In this document: piece by piece, positions 22,911 to 36,153 of the stretch | How positions within the stretch are numbered: the stretch's first letter is position 1 | Layout of the letters: each line of letters starts with the position of its first letter | Assembly: GCF_963678635.1 (NCBI RefSeq) | Contig: NC_087071.1 | Coordinates: 42,980,153 to 43,044,152 of the forward strand | Length of the DNA stretch: 64,000 nt | Source: Symsagittifera roscoffensis | Taxonomy: Eukaryota > Xenacoelomorpha > Acoela > Convolutidae | Direction: 5' to 3' | The notes under the pieces: generated by a model | The model's input: only the letters and a program-made list of their open reading frames with translations | Database searches by the model: none | What the model was told of the DNA's origin: nothing | Translations under genes and position numbers: made by a program

Positions 22911-23612
22911 TGACTGGAAACTCTTGAAAACTGGAACTTTTTTCAGCTCTTAAATCACAACAGTGAAACTAAATTAGTAGAAAGGATATAAATAAAGCAG
23001 ATTTCCTACAATTTTGCGTTTAAACAAGCATCGATGTATAGCTTTATAAGTAATTCAAGTATGCTCGAAAATGATAAACGATTGATAAAATTGATATGAT
23101 TCATTAAGGCTAGTGGGTTAGGTTTTATATTAGTTTTTAACTTTAAATTAATTTTTTTACCCCTTGCTTTGAAAAACACACTTTTTCAAACTGGAAATAC
23201 ACTCTTCAACGTTCAAACAAACTCTCATGTGATTTTATGTTTCCTTCTTCTTCTGAGGTTTCCCTTTATAGGGAAGGAGTAGTTGACGCATATCTCATGT
23301 TTGGATTGTTCCCGTGGAAACTATTGGTCAATTTTTTGTCTTATCCACTTAAAGTTTTCTGATAACCCAACATCGTTCAGTTATTCCTGTAGTTGAGTAT
23401 CTGGAACGTTCCTTTTCTAAGGCACTCCTTTTCCCGCTGGCTTTCCTTGTATAGGATCCTGCTAATGTTTTTGTGGTACCATCATCCGGTTTAGCTGCCA
23501 TTGAGCGCGACTATTTAGCTGGCATTTTTTTTACAAAAACTAGCGGACTAAAACTGTTCATTCCTATAAGTCTTGATATCCACTTTTTTGTCATGCTTTA
23601 CCTAATTTGATA
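22911..23612. other. No gene seen; left flank of gap
   Basis: AT-rich, short frames only. It probably includes the rest of the gypsy relic that continues on the other side of the gap. Confidence 0.3.
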
Positions 23613-23812
23613 NNNNNNNNNNNNNNNNNNNNNNNNNNNNNNNNNNNNNNNNNNNNNNNNNNNNNNNNNNNNNNNNNNNNNNNNNNNNNNNNNNNNNNNN
23701 NNNNNNNNNNNNNNNNNNNNNNNNNNNNNNNNNNNNNNNNNNNNNNNNNNNNNNNNNNNNNNNNNNNNNNNNNNNNNNNNNNNNNNNNNNNNNNNNNNNN
23801 NNNNNNNNNNNN
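23613..23812. other. Assembly gap (200 N)
   Basis: Exactly 200 N; true length unknown. Frames drawn across it are meaningless. Confidence 1.
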
Positions 23813-26413
23813 TATAATTCTCGTTTCAATTTTGTTTTACACATAATGTCATTATTCCCGTTGCGCGTTCCAGTGTTACTGAAAACCGACGGTAGTAATA
23901 GCATAATCATACTAGTAATTTGAGCCGAAACAAGAGCATTATCCAATTCCGACATAATTGGGGCGTCCAAAGCAGCGGGGCTCAATAAAGAGCCAACTAA
24001 ACCCATATTTCTCCAGAAATATGTTCTACTTCGTAATTGAAAGGCGAGAAGCGACCCACACACCGCATTTAATGCGTTAATTGTTGTTTTTTTCTTCTGA
24101 CCTATGGAACACAAGATAAAAGCGCCTTATTATCCGTAACAATCCTGAATAGAGCCCTCAATAAGTAGTTCTGATAAAGAGTCACTGTCCAAACGACTGC
24201 TAATGTTTCTAATTCAATAATGCTGTATTTTAGCTCAGCCTCATTCAAGAATCTCGATACGTATGATATAGGTTTCCAGCCATCGATATGCTTTGAAGCG
24301 TCGCACTTTACTCATGTTGGTTTTTCAACATCGAAGTGACAAACTTACCTTCATTTTCTTAAAAGTTTTTTCATGACCAGAACTTTATTCGAACCTTGAA
24401 CGTTTCTTAATAAAGTTCGAAACGGTTCTGTTGTCGCAGCTAAATTAGGCATAAACCGGATAATATTATTCATTGACCCGAATAATGAGTTACATTAGTA
24501 ATATTGTTCGTTTTATTCAAGTTAACGATAGATTCGATCTTCCATGTCACTGTGACTGTACCCCTATCGAAAAGATGGAACCCCAGCCAATCCGTCTCCT
24601 TGACAAAAACGTACACTTAAACCATTTTAACGCAGCAGTTTTATTATCTAATAAATTTTGGACAGTTCTCATTTCCCGCGATTGGCGTTGTTCAGACCCC
24701 CTTTTGCTGCAATCAAAATATCATCGAGATATACATGCACCCCGTCAAATGTCTCAAAATGGAACTCATCACCCGCTGAAACTCGTTCGGCATATCCTTC
24801 AAGCCGTAAAAACCCGTTTTGAAGTGGTATGTGTCAGTTTTACTTCACCAAAAATGCTAGAGTTGCATTGTCGAATCGTTTCTTCACTCAATTTCATCTG
24901 AGAATAGTTGTATTTCAAATCAATGTTTAAAAACCATGTCGGTACATCTATATCGCCAATTATAGCCAATGCCATTTTGTCGACCAATTCATTCATATTT
25001 GGCACTTGATAACGGTTTCGATAAATCTGTTCACTTTCGAATTTAACGCAATTTTCTTTGATCCGTGCAAATTCGCCGTGACGACCGTGGGCAAATTGAA
25101 ACAATCTTCTAAGCCTTTTCCCAACTTAACAATGTGTTCTTCTTTCAACAAGTTATCGATTGAATCTTCAACCTTAGGTAGTACATGTGTAGGGACTCGC
25201 TTGCCCTTAATTTCTATTGGTTCTAACGATTGGTGAAAGTGAGTTCGAACTTCACAATTTTAGGCAAATCTTTTCGCTCAAACTTTTCTTCAAAATCACT
25301 CAAAACTGTTTTGCTGTACTTACGTTCAATTGTTGAAAACTCTGCTTGCGAGTGGTCTTGTGGCCCCTCGACGACACCAGTACCCCTCGTGTTACTTGCT
25401 TCTGACGCACTCATTCCCAACGAGGGACATAAAATGTTTCCAATTGTGTCTCTTTGGCCTCCATAGGTAAGGAACAACTCCGCACCCTCGGAAATCCAGC
25501 CTCTGAAATCAGTTCTGACATCAATTCTTCCAATAATTTTTATGACGTCTTCCGTTGCGCTATAAAACACATTACGAATTTCATTCGCGACTGATTTCAC
25601 TGATAGGTGGCGATCTTGAATTTTGGGTTTGTGAAGCTTACTCTGAGAGATGAAAGCAACAATGCTAGCACAATAAATCTGGAATTCGGTCACGATCCCA
25701 CATCGTCTTTATGGCAAATACTCCAAACTTGTTCTCATCCTTTTGCATTTCTAACCTCTGGATCAAGTGTGATTGTTTCCCTTGGCGTCCCATCTCCCTG
25801 GTTGAAACTTGTTCCATCCAAACTTTGAAACACTGTTTGTACATTATCTCGCATCATTCTGTCGACAACGCAAATTTGAAGGGCATCATTAAGGCCTATC
25901 TTTTCTATGCAAATTTGTTTTCGCACCTCTTCTTGCTTCGTCTCTCAAAAACGATTCATCCTTGAGGGCTAAATTGCAGCTTTTGGCAAGGTCACTAAAA
26001 GCTCCAACAAATTGCTCCATTCCTTCCTTATCGTTTAAACAGGATGAAACTACGGTTTGCAACGTTTCCTTCCCGAAAGAATGCAAAGAATTCAGTTGTC
26101 TGTCTTCCTCTCCTCTCGTGATTCCGCGAAACATCCGTTCATCTTCATCCGAGCGACAAGTTTCTTTTATCGCCACATTTTATCGCATCTTAATACGAGT
26201 CTCTCTGTCCTGTCAGCTCACGCGTGTGCATCTTCGGTACACGCCGGCTCTTCAAATGTCGGATACACGTTTTCCGGTGCCGTACTGACGTCCAAAAAAC
26301 CACCGATATCGATTTCCTCCTTGGCAATGACGACTAACTGGCGGTTTCTGAGATGGTCCATACCAAAATACATCTAGCCCAATATAGCTTGATTTGATAG
26401 CTGGCTGCGCCAT
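23813..26413 (-). mobile_element. Ty3/gypsy fossil interrupted by the gap
   Basis: On the minus strand from 26413 downward: a gag start MAQPAIKS at the PBS-like TGGCGCAG, gag helices (25735-26176), a possible protease and linker (25223-25693), RT with PNMNELVDK...FLNIDLKYNYSQMKLSEETIRQCN (24799-25104) and a YLDDILIA-type motif near 24740. RNase H follows (SYVSRFLNEAEIKYSIIELETLAVVW) near 24200-24300, and the post-RNase-H segment (ALDAPIMSELDNALVSAQI) at about 23900-24000. It shares the PBS and start layout of the element at 12744 but is far more worn. Broken, many breaks. Confidence 0.8.
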
Positions 26414-27349
26414 GTTTAAGTGTTTCTAACGTCCGTATACTAAAAGCAGGACTCAACAAAACAATTTTCCCGAATTCTGAAGCTCAGGATCAACTCACCT
26501 TTTCTAATCGCAATTCGGACAAGATCGAGCAAACAAAATCTCATACACCGAAAAATAGTTATAGTAAAAATCAATGATAACAGTTTCACCTGCGATCAAA
26601 AGAGTTGCTATTTGAAGCGGGATTACCCAAGAAAAATAATGATTTACTGAAGACTTAAACAATTTCAGCAAAAATTTTGAGAAAACGTTTGATTATTCCT
26701 TTGTTTGGATTAAAAGCCAAAACAATGAGAATTTTTTTAGTTCACTCTGTTTGCAGGATTGACCTCAAACAAAGTTCCCAAATTTATTTTACCAAACGTG
26801 TCTAGGCCGGGTCGCATTTTTGGATTTCGTGTCTTAGATAATACAATAACACACCTTTTTTGGCATGTTTCAATTGACTAACAAATTGTATTTTGTCTAA
26901 CTGCAATAAAACTTTTGTCATCAAGGGGTCATAAGTTTGTACAATTTTTTCATTCAGTGAACCAGGTTGAAATGGCTGAAACCATAAATGGTATCTTAGT
27001 GCAGCATTTTGACCAGAGTTGTTGTTTTGTTGGTTAAATGCAGTCTACTACATTTTACTTTTGAAAACATCAGGTTTGTAGACACTCAAAGTTACATCAC
27101 GGCCCTGGGACTGGATATATACCTACCGATAGAATCATTTTAATATTTTAATGGAATCGATAGGCCCATTTTAAAATTTGATATTGTGATAGCCGATAGA
27201 ACTAAAAGCAGATTAATTTGCTTCATTTGAAAGCACATAAAACAAAACTTTCGTCAAATTGAGAAAATTTGAAAGAGAGCTTTTTAAAAAAGCAAAGACC
27301 AAACAATTTCATTCAATGAACATAGTAATTTTTAACAAGTCCTTTCACA
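26414..27349. other. Possible LTR of the gypsy fossil, then AT-rich sequence
   Basis: The sequence right of 26413 (TGTTTAAGTG...) sits where the minus-strand 5' LTR of the fossil should be, but no partner LTR is present, so its length is unknown. The rest holds no recognisable gene. Confidence 0.35.
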
Positions 27350-27620
27350 TTGTCTATGTATAGGCGCTGAGTTCAAGCCGGAGGTAGCTTTCTGTAAGAG
27401 TAATTTCAGATAGGGTATACCGTCTGTTCGTATACCAATTTGTTTTCGGCCGGATAGTTTCGTGCAACTTTTGAGTCTAATAAAAATCTTATTCTTAATC
27501 TTAAAACTCCTAGTCTTAATAGATCTAGTGTATACTGGTTTTTGCGAGTTAGGTTATGAAGCTAGTCCAAAGGGAGGGCAACTGTATTCTAAGATATATT
27601 GAAATTGTTCTGGATGCTCG
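27350..27620. repeat. LTR-like repeat, copy 1 of 3
   Basis: Shares AATTTCAGATA, GGCCGGATAG, CTAATAAAAATCTTATTCTTA, ATAGATCTAGTGTATACTGG and CTAGTCCAAAGGGAG with 43215-43460, in the same direction. It is also present inverted at 56000-56400. Divergence from the 43-kb copy is about one in six positions, so these are old. Probably the 3' LTR of the minus-strand element to its right. Confidence 0.65.
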
Positions 27621-28970
27621 ATGTAGTTGTTTTCGTAGAAAGGGGAAGGGCAGTTGTTCGTGATTAGTGGGTTCTCTTTGATCGTGGGTCATCTTGAGGG
27701 ATCGTGTCAAGATTTTAGATCGATGTAAAAATTTGTCGATTTCGTTAAGCTTAGGGCGAGACTACGTGCAAGATGAAGTTTGACCTTTCTGTGTTAAGTG
27801 ACAAGTGACTAGATTCGGTTTGTGAGATCAACATCGAGTTGGCCAATGTTCGTTCTCAATGGTTACCTGCGCTGCGACGCTGGGTCCATACTTCAATCCT
27901 GCGAGGGTTGTGGCTACGGCAACAAACCAATAGATTTGTCATTCCAAAATCGGAATGTCGTCGAGCTTTCATATCCCTTCTGCTCGTTCCATTTGCTCTA
28001 AGAAAACTTTTACGTTACATTATTATATCTTTTTTTTTGTTAGTGGGATCAATATAGTTATGATGTTCTTTTAGTTGTTTTCGCAAAAGCATTTTCATCA
28101 AGTTTCGTTTATTTCAAAGAGTCGCTCACCTTCGGTCGCTAGGAGAGCAACTCTTGTCAAAAAAAGTGTGGGTCACAAAGGGTGGGTGTAGCGCGGTGGG
28201 TTAGGCTGGCTATAAAGCATGCTCAGGATATCTTACTGGGTGGCAAGGCCAGCGAGTTTATTTTCAAGTTCTCTTTGGGCAGAGTCTATTTTTTCAAGTT
28301 CTAGTAGTTTTTTATATTTTGGGTTTTTTGACAGTTATTTGTTTCATTTGGTTTTAATAAAATTTGAAATTTGGTTTCAAAAGATTAGTTTATACAATTT
28401 GAATCTGGGTGTAGTCCAGTTAGGGTACCGAGGTAATTTTCTTCTTATTAATACTGTTGGTTTTGTGGTTTTGTGGCGATAGTAAGCTACTTTAGTTAGT
28501 TAAAGCTTAATTTTTTAATTCCTTCCAACCGGATTAAAGGAAATTTCGAAACGCTTTAAAAAAAGTTACAGTTGTTATCAGTTAGAATTGAAATTGATAT
28601 TCATTTAACATACAATTGTAAGTTTTGAAAATTTGGTGGAAAGAATGTGTGGATTTGTGAGAGAGTAAATATACTAATAAAGTGTACAGAAGTAACTCAC
28701 AAAAACTTTTGGTTTACTTGTAATTTATTTGCAATTTTTTAATTGAAGGTTTTATATTTTGAATTTTACCGCAGTGTTGCTAAGTTACTGCTTTCGTAAT
28801 GAATTTTACTGGGGTTATAAACTTAATTCTTTGTTAAATAGAAATTTGAAAAACCTAGAAAAAAAGTTTGTGATTTTTATTTGGATTTTTTTTCTTTAGA
28901 TGGATGATTGACGAAATCTGAAAAAAAAGTGAGGAATTCGTGAAGAATGGTTAATTTTTTTATCTTATTT
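27621..28970. other. Non-coding 3' part of the element
   Basis: Between the LTR-like repeat and the env-like frames. A plus-strand hydrophobic frame at 28219-28482 looks like a composition artefact. No gene is supported. Confidence 0.35.
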
Positions 28971-28971
28971 G

Positions 28972-31344
28972 TTAGTTGAAGTAATTATAATCATACCTAC
29001 GTAGAGTCGTCATCAGCGAAAAAACGATTGGGGAAGTTAGTTCAATTTTTGTCGGATGATGTGATGAGTTTTGCAAGCAGATCGTTAGTTGTTCAGTTAC
29101 AAGTGAGAAATCGTGACGTGTGTTCTGAATTAAATTGTACAGTTTGTGATTAAATTCGTTGTTGTGAATGTATTCTAGTATGGTGATTTCAATGGGCTGT
29201 ATATATTCTTGGAGGACATTTAGTGGGCGGGATTCGTGGGTTAGAAAATTGTCTAACTCATGCTCTAATTGAAGATCTGTCATGGGGCTAGGTAGGTCAG
29301 ATTGGTCGCTTGACATCGGGAAAAGGAAAATCATAGTGTCAGTATATAAGGAGGGGGCGGGAGAACTGTCAATGGGAAGCTGATGAGTGAGGCACGGGAG
29401 GGATGGTTGAGAAAAAATTGATGGGCTAGGTTCTGAATCAGGAAATTCGTCGAAGTTTCTATATCGGAGTTGTTATAGATAGAAATAGTATCAAAAACTG
29501 TTTGTGTAGAGTCATCTGAATCCATGCGAGGTGAGTTAGTTGAAATCTGGGTAGGAGGAAAGAGGTGAGGTCTGATAGAGAAATGCAGGAGGATTGGTGG
29601 TGGAGGTTGGATGGATAGGAGATGAAACGGTTGAGGGATACAATCTGTCGGCTCATTGTGTGCTAAAAAGATGGTCGTTTTTAGAATGGAAAATTGTTGT
29701 GTGTGGCTTTTCTACTATTTGCTCATATGTTCGACTGGTGGACTGCTATATGAGTCACTGGCTTCTGTGGCAAGCTATTTTCTTGAGGGGTATGGCCGGT
29801 GATGGCTGTTTTTTTTCTATATAATCGTGGAATCACAGATAGAGGTTGTTTTTGTTGTAGGCTGTGTAAATGTGGCGGTGCTGTAGGTGTTGGATTTTTA
29901 TTATCTTGTGAGGTATCATATGCAATTGGTGAAAAGGATTTTTTTTATTAATGTCGCCAATCTGAGCGGCAAAAAGAATCTTGTTAATTGAGATAAAAAA
30001 AATTCCAAAAAATCCTGCAAACAAAAAGCGTGCTGCACTTCCTTGTTCGTTTACTTGTGTATGTATGGCACAAGTGTTAAAGATTCGTTTTAACAAGGCG
30101 AAGAGAAATCCATTAAAAAATTGATCATGGCGTATAATAAAGTCAATCTTTCTGATATAAAACAGGGCGATCCTTGAATAGATAGAAGTTGGTTTTGAGG
30201 TTGAAAAAACTGACAATTTTATTCGATGAGATATTTATTGGACAATTTTTTCACCGTTAAGCTAAATGTAATCTTTGATATCTTCAAAAAATCCGATGTA
30301 ACCTTGCGTGTAAATGTCTGAGACGCCTGCTGTTACAGCAAATTTTTGCAAATTTTGATCAATTGATTGACTTTGGAGTGTATTCTTTTTTGAGAAGGGT
30401 TCTTCGAATTGCTGTGTTCTAAGATGATGTTGTATATCGGAACTAGAATAAATATATGTTGATTGTGTGTAAATGTTAGGGTTACGAGCTATTGCGCCTT
30501 TGCTTTTGGGTAAAAATTTCTTCAATGGTGACATTAATGAAGGGTATGGGGTAAGAAGATAATTTTTATCTTCGATTGGGTTCAGCTGTACAACATTGTG
30601 GCAATTTTCAGATCGACATGGACAGCTTTAACCTAAAAATATGTGCGCCGTGACAGGGTATCTACAAAATATAGTTTAATATTATAAAAAACAGGGATTC
30701 CTTCGTAACATCTTCTATCTTCAAAATATATACTAGTGAGACTTTTTAGTACATGTGTAGTACTGAAGGATGGTTCCTTCATAATCGATGAAGTAAGATC
30801 TTTTGCCTGATAGTAAGGAGCCTGCATACGGTATTTTAAAATACTGCTAGGGCGAGAGACTGTAGTATTTGTGTACGCGCAAGTTAACATAGGCGGTGAA
30901 GGGTTTCTAGTTCAGCTAGTGACGTCTTTGGAAAAGTACGACATATTGTAAAATTTAATTTCATATCAAAATGTATATTGTTTCGGATTGCACCAAAAAA
31001 TGTATTATTCACAAGTGAGAGTTCTTGTACTCTTGTACTATCTTTATGTTCTGGACCAAGTTTTCCGCCAGGGTTTCCTATGCTTTTATAAAACGTTACC
31101 GGGACATAAAGTTTTTCATCTTTGCGGTTGTGATATGGGAGGGGTGTTCGTTCGATATTGATTTATTCATTTTTCCTGTTTTCATGTCGAAACCTTTTTC
31201 GCAGTATTGTGTTTTGAAAAGATGTTCGGTGTATCTACAAGCTACTTCTCTTTCAGTGTAAGTTTGGAAACGTGTTGGTTTGCTTTCAAAACAGTCGAAA
31301 TTTTTATAATTTTGCTTATCTGGTCTTATTTTATCAGGGTTCAC
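28972..31344 (-). mobile_element. Env-like region of the errantivirus-like element (fossil)
   Basis: Minus-strand frames at 31096-31344 (TEREVACRYTEHLFKTQYCEKGFDM), 30633-30890 (RRCYEGIPVFYNIKLYFVD), 30262-30534, 29833-30216 (with a hydrophobic segment AARFLFAGFFGIFFISIN) and 28972-29656. Cys-containing ectodomain-like pieces are followed by a membrane-like segment and a polar tail, in the place env takes in errantiviruses. I infer env from position and composition; no sequence search supports it here. Broken. Confidence 0.5.
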
Positions 31345-33692
31345 TTTTTCAAAAAAGATTGATAAATAAAAATTTTTTGGAGAGTTTTTATCATTCTTGC
31401 CTGGATTTTAGCAAGTCGAAGTGTGGCACACGTGTCGTCAGGGAACCAATCAATGGTTGCCTGTGTCATAGCGGTTGGATTACATTATCCTTGATCAGTT
31501 TTACTAGGTAACCGTTTTCCTTGATACATTATAGTAGCGTCTTGTAAGTCTTGTTTTAATTATACTTTTTCTTATTGATTTTTCCAATCGAAAAACATCA
31601 TTTTTGTGGTCTTTAATTTTCGTGTCAGCGTAATAATTTGATGGATTGATTTTTGTATCCAATTTTGTCCTGTAAATCATAAGTTAAACGTCGTTGTGCG
31701 CCGTGGTATGGATTTTTATCGTCTAACTTAATAGGGCCTTGATATTTTTCGAGTTCTTGTGAGACTTGAAATTCTACTAACAAACGGTTTTGTAGTTAAA
31801 TTCAATAGTTGTAATTCGTTTTTACAATCTTCGAGGTTAACCTGCAAGAATCTTTTAATACTGCTTTGATAAAAAAAATCGTGATCGAGTCTATTTTTAA
31901 TTCCATTAGATACTTGTGAACAGTGTACTTTTTCTCTTAAAGTTTTGCTGTGAATATATATCCTGTTGGAGGGTACTTACTTTTGAGTAAGTTTTGCTAC
32001 TTTTTTTGTTGATTCTATGTCTTGTGGTTCAGATTCACATTGTGTTACTTGACTAATTGCGTTTTATGAAGTGTTTTTTTATTGATTTTCTTCAGAATCA
32101 TAATGTGTAACCAGGAGATCTAGTGGTCCCTTACGAGGCGAAGGATTTTGATGGGATGTAGGTTCTAAAAGAACAAGGTGAGAGATTGTTTTGAGAAAGA
32201 AAAGAATTAAAAGATAAACGTGGATGATAATCCTTAATGTGGGCTGTAAAATGTTATGTAGCCTAGTGTCTTTTTTGTTTATCTATCGTATTTGAAGATA
32301 AGTTCTGTTGTGATAAATGGAGGGGGAAAACATTGAGCTGTTACAATTGGTGGAGCTAGTTGTAGTGGTTCATGAAGTAAATTACTTAGTTTTAGGATTT
32401 TTTCAAATTTAAGGTTTAAGTTAACCTGATTAAGAACTTTTATATTATGTTCATGAATGTCTTTGGGCATGTGTGATGTCTATACCTATACTTTAATCAA
32501 ATGAGGGCTCAATTATGTAGTCTGTTAATATCATGACGTTGTCCAAATAGGGAAGGTGGTGCTGCAATTGTAATCCAATCTATTTGTAATTAAAATTTCA
32601 GGATATCGATCGTCTAAAATTGTGTTTAATATTATGGAAAACGTAGTGTCTGGTGTTTGATCTGCTATAGAAGGTGTTGATGGTAATGATAGTGTTTCTG
32701 GCAAGGACATGGAAGTAACTGATGAAATATCTATAGGTTCGTTGATTGAGTTTTTTTCACCTTGGGAGGATGCTTGTGTCATCCAATGCGGAAGACGTTG
32801 TGTTGAAGTGGGGGAAATAAAAGGATTTTCACGAATTTGTTAAGAGGTTGGTGTTGATCCTAAATATTCTGAGGGAATATTTGGGATATTTTAATGACAA
32901 ACTATTTGAGCGATGGGGGTACTTTGGATTGTATTACTAGAAGGTTCAATGGAGTTGAAGATGTTGATGAAGATATATTAAAATGAATTCTAGGTGTTGC
33001 AAAATTTCTATTTCTCCTGGGATGAATAATTTGTCTCTCAATTATACTTGCTAGATTTTAGCTTCGGCTTGGCTGTTTAGTTCTATTTAGGTCTTGTTGG
33101 AGTAAAGGGTAGATGTTATATTAAGGTTCGTTTTGTGATTCACTCAAGGATGCTTGGCGAATAGCTGGTATCAAAGGTTCAGACAATGATGCCTGTCGTT
33201 CTTCATAAAAATAGAGTTTTTCTTGAGAAGAAATTTGTTTAGATGACTGGGGTTGACTTGCTTGACTAGAGGTTGTGTTGTTGGGGGCCTTTGGGATGAA
33301 ATGGTTGGTGAGACTTTTTTACTGGATTTTTGACTAGATATTTTGGATATATTTTGAAGTTACTTTCTTTTTTCTTATTTAAACCTATGTTGTTTATGTT
33401 TTCTTCTATAAAAATGATTAGGAGTTTAGATCTAAAGCGGTTGTGAGTATTGTTTTTTATGCATTTGCAAATTGTTAAAACTAGAAAGGTGAAAAAGTTA
33501 CAAAAAGAAGAACGATGTCTTTATTATTAAATAAATGTCGTAGCATTTAAAATGTTGATGAATTCTCGTCCCTGAGAAGGTGGTCAATGATTTTTGGCAG
33601 GTTGTTGTAAGTTTTTTTAGGGAGAAAAATATTACGAACACAATGCAAATTTTGACAGATTGTCGCAAAATTGAATTGAAAGTTGAAAAGAT
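31232..33692. repeat. 2461-bp tandem duplication, left copy
   Basis: Sequence from TATCTACAAGCTACTTC at 31232 to 33692 recurs at 33693-36153 with only a handful of differences (over 99 per cent identical by eye). A 3-bp overlap (TAT) sits at the junction. It covers env-like and Ser/Thr-rich coding remains of the old element. Confidence 0.95.
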
Positions 33693-36153
33693 TATCTACA
33701 AGCTACTTCTCTTTCAGTGTAAGTTTGGAAACGTGTTGGTTTGCTTTCAAAACAGTCGAAATTTTTATAATTTTGCTTATCTGGTCTTATTTTATCAGGG
33801 TTCACTTTTTCAAAAAAGATTGATAAATAAAAATGTTTTGGAGAGTTTTTATCATTCTTGCCTGGATTTTAGCAAGTCGAAGTGTGGCACACGTGTCGTC
33901 AGGGAACCAATCAATGGTTGCCTGTGTCATAGCGGTTGGATTACATTATCCTTGATCAGTTTTACTAGGTAACCGTTTTCCTTGATACATTATAGTAGCG
34001 TCTTGTAAGTCTTGTTTTAATTATACTTTTTCTTATTGATTTTTCCAATCGAAAAACATCATTTTTGTGGTCTTTAAATTTCGTGTCAGCGTAATAATTT
34101 GATGGATTGATTTTTGTATCCAATTTTGTCCTGTAAATCATAAGTTAAACGTCGTTGTGCGCCGTGGTATGGATTTTTATCGTCTAACTTAATAGGGCCT
34201 TGATATTTTTCGAGTTCTTGTGAGACTTGAAATTCTACTAACAAACGGTTTTGTAGTTAACTTCAATAGTTGTAATTCGTTTTTACAATCTTCGAGGTTA
34301 ACCTGCAAGAATCTTTTAATATTGCTTTGATAAAAAAAATCGTGATCGAGTCTATTTTTAATTCCATTAGATACTTGTGAACAGTGTACTTTTTCTCTTA
34401 AAGTTTTGCTGTGAATATATATCCTGTTGGAGGGTACTTACTTTTGAGTAAGTTTTGCTACTTTTTTTGTTGATTCTATGTCTTGTGGTTCAGATTCACA
34501 TTGTGTTACTTGACTAATTGCGTTTTATGAAGTGTTTTTTTATTGATTTTCTTCAGAATCATAATGTGTAACCAGGAGATCTAGTGGTCCCTTACGAGGC
34601 GAAGGATTTTGATGGGATGTAGGTTCTAAAAGAACAAGGTGAGAGATTGTTTTGAGAAAGAAAAGAATTAAAAGATAAACGTGGATGATAATCCTTAATG
34701 TGGGCTGTAAAATGTTATGTAGCCTAGTGTCTTTTTTGTTTATCTATCGTATTTGAAGATAAGTTCTGTTGTGATAAATGGAGGGGGAAAACATTGAGCT
34801 GTTACAATTGGTGGAGCTAGTTGTAGTGGTTCATGAAGTAAATTACTTAGTTTTAGGATTTTTTCAAATTTAAGGTTTAAGTTAACCTGATTAAGAACTT
34901 TTATATTATGTTCATGAATGTCTTTGGGCATGTGTGATGTCTATACCTATACTTTAATCAAATGAGGGCTCAATTATGTAGTCTGTTAATATCATGACGT
35001 TGTCCAAATAGGGAAGGTGGTGCTGCAATTGTAATCCAATCTATTTGTAATTAAAATTTCAGGATATCGATCGTCTAAAATTGTGTTTAATATTATGGGA
35101 AACGTAGTGTCTGGTGTTTGATCTGCTATAGAAGGTGTTGATGGTAATGATAGTGTTTCTGGCAAGGACATGGAAGTAACTGATGAAATATCTATAGGTT
35201 CGTTGATTGAGTTTTTTTCACCTTGGGAGGATGCTTGTGTCATCCAATGCGGAAGACGTTGTGTTGAAGTGGGGGAAATAAAAGGATTTTCACGAATTTG
35301 TTAAGAGGTTGGTGTTGATCCTAAATATTCTGAGGGAATATTTGGGATATTTTAATGAGAAACTATTTGAGCGATGGGGGTACTTTGGATTGTATTACTA
35401 GAAGGTTCAATGGAGTTGAAGATGTTGATGAAGATATATTAAAATGAATTCTAGGTGTTGCAAAATTTCTATTTCTCCTGGGATGAATAATTTGTCTCTC
35501 AATTATACTTGCTAGATTTTAGCTTCGGCTTGGCTGTTTAGTTCTATTTAGGTCTTGTTGGAGTAAAGGGTAGATGTTATATTAAGGTTCGTTTTGTGAT
35601 TCACTCAAGGATGCTTGGCGAATAGCTGGTATCAAAGGTTCAGACAATGATGCCTGTCGTTCTTCGTAAAAATAGGGTTTTTCTTGAGAAGAAATTCGTG
35701 TAGATGACTGGGGTTGACTTGCTTGACTAGAGGTTGTGTTGTTGGGGGCCTTTGGGATGAAATGGTTGGTGAGACTTTTTTACTGGATTTTTGACTAGAT
35801 ATTTTGGATATATTTTGAAGTTACTTTCTTTTTTCTTAATTAAACCTATGTTGTTTATGTTTTCTTCTATAAAAATGATTAGGAGTTTAGATCTAAAGCG
35901 GTTGTGAGTATTGTTTTTTATGCATTTGCAAATTGTTAAAACTAGAAAGGTGAAAAAGTTACAAAAAGAAGAACGATGTCTATATTATTAAATAAATGTC
36001 GTAGCATTTAAAATGTTGATGAATTCTCGTCCCTGAGAAGGTGGTCAATGATTTTTGGCAGGTTGTTGTAAGTTTTTTTAGGGAGAAAAATATTACGAAC
36101 ACAATGCAAATTTTGACAGATTGTCGCAAAATTGAATTGAAAGTTGAAAAGAT
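33693..36153. repeat. 2461-bp tandem duplication, right copy
   Basis: Second copy of 31232-33692, directly adjoining. Such high identity inside a much older element means a recent duplication or an assembly artefact. Confidence 0.95.

Noticed and set aside
23602-24114. Minus-strand frame that looks like a small membrane protein
   Set aside because: Half of it crosses the 200-N gap, and the rest contains the segment that follows RNase H in gypsy pol (ALDAPIMSELDNALVSAQI). It belongs to the fossil.
28219-28482. Hydrophobic plus-strand frame suggesting a membrane protein
   Set aside because: No conserved motif, lies in the 3' non-coding part of a minus-strand element, composition driven by T-runs.
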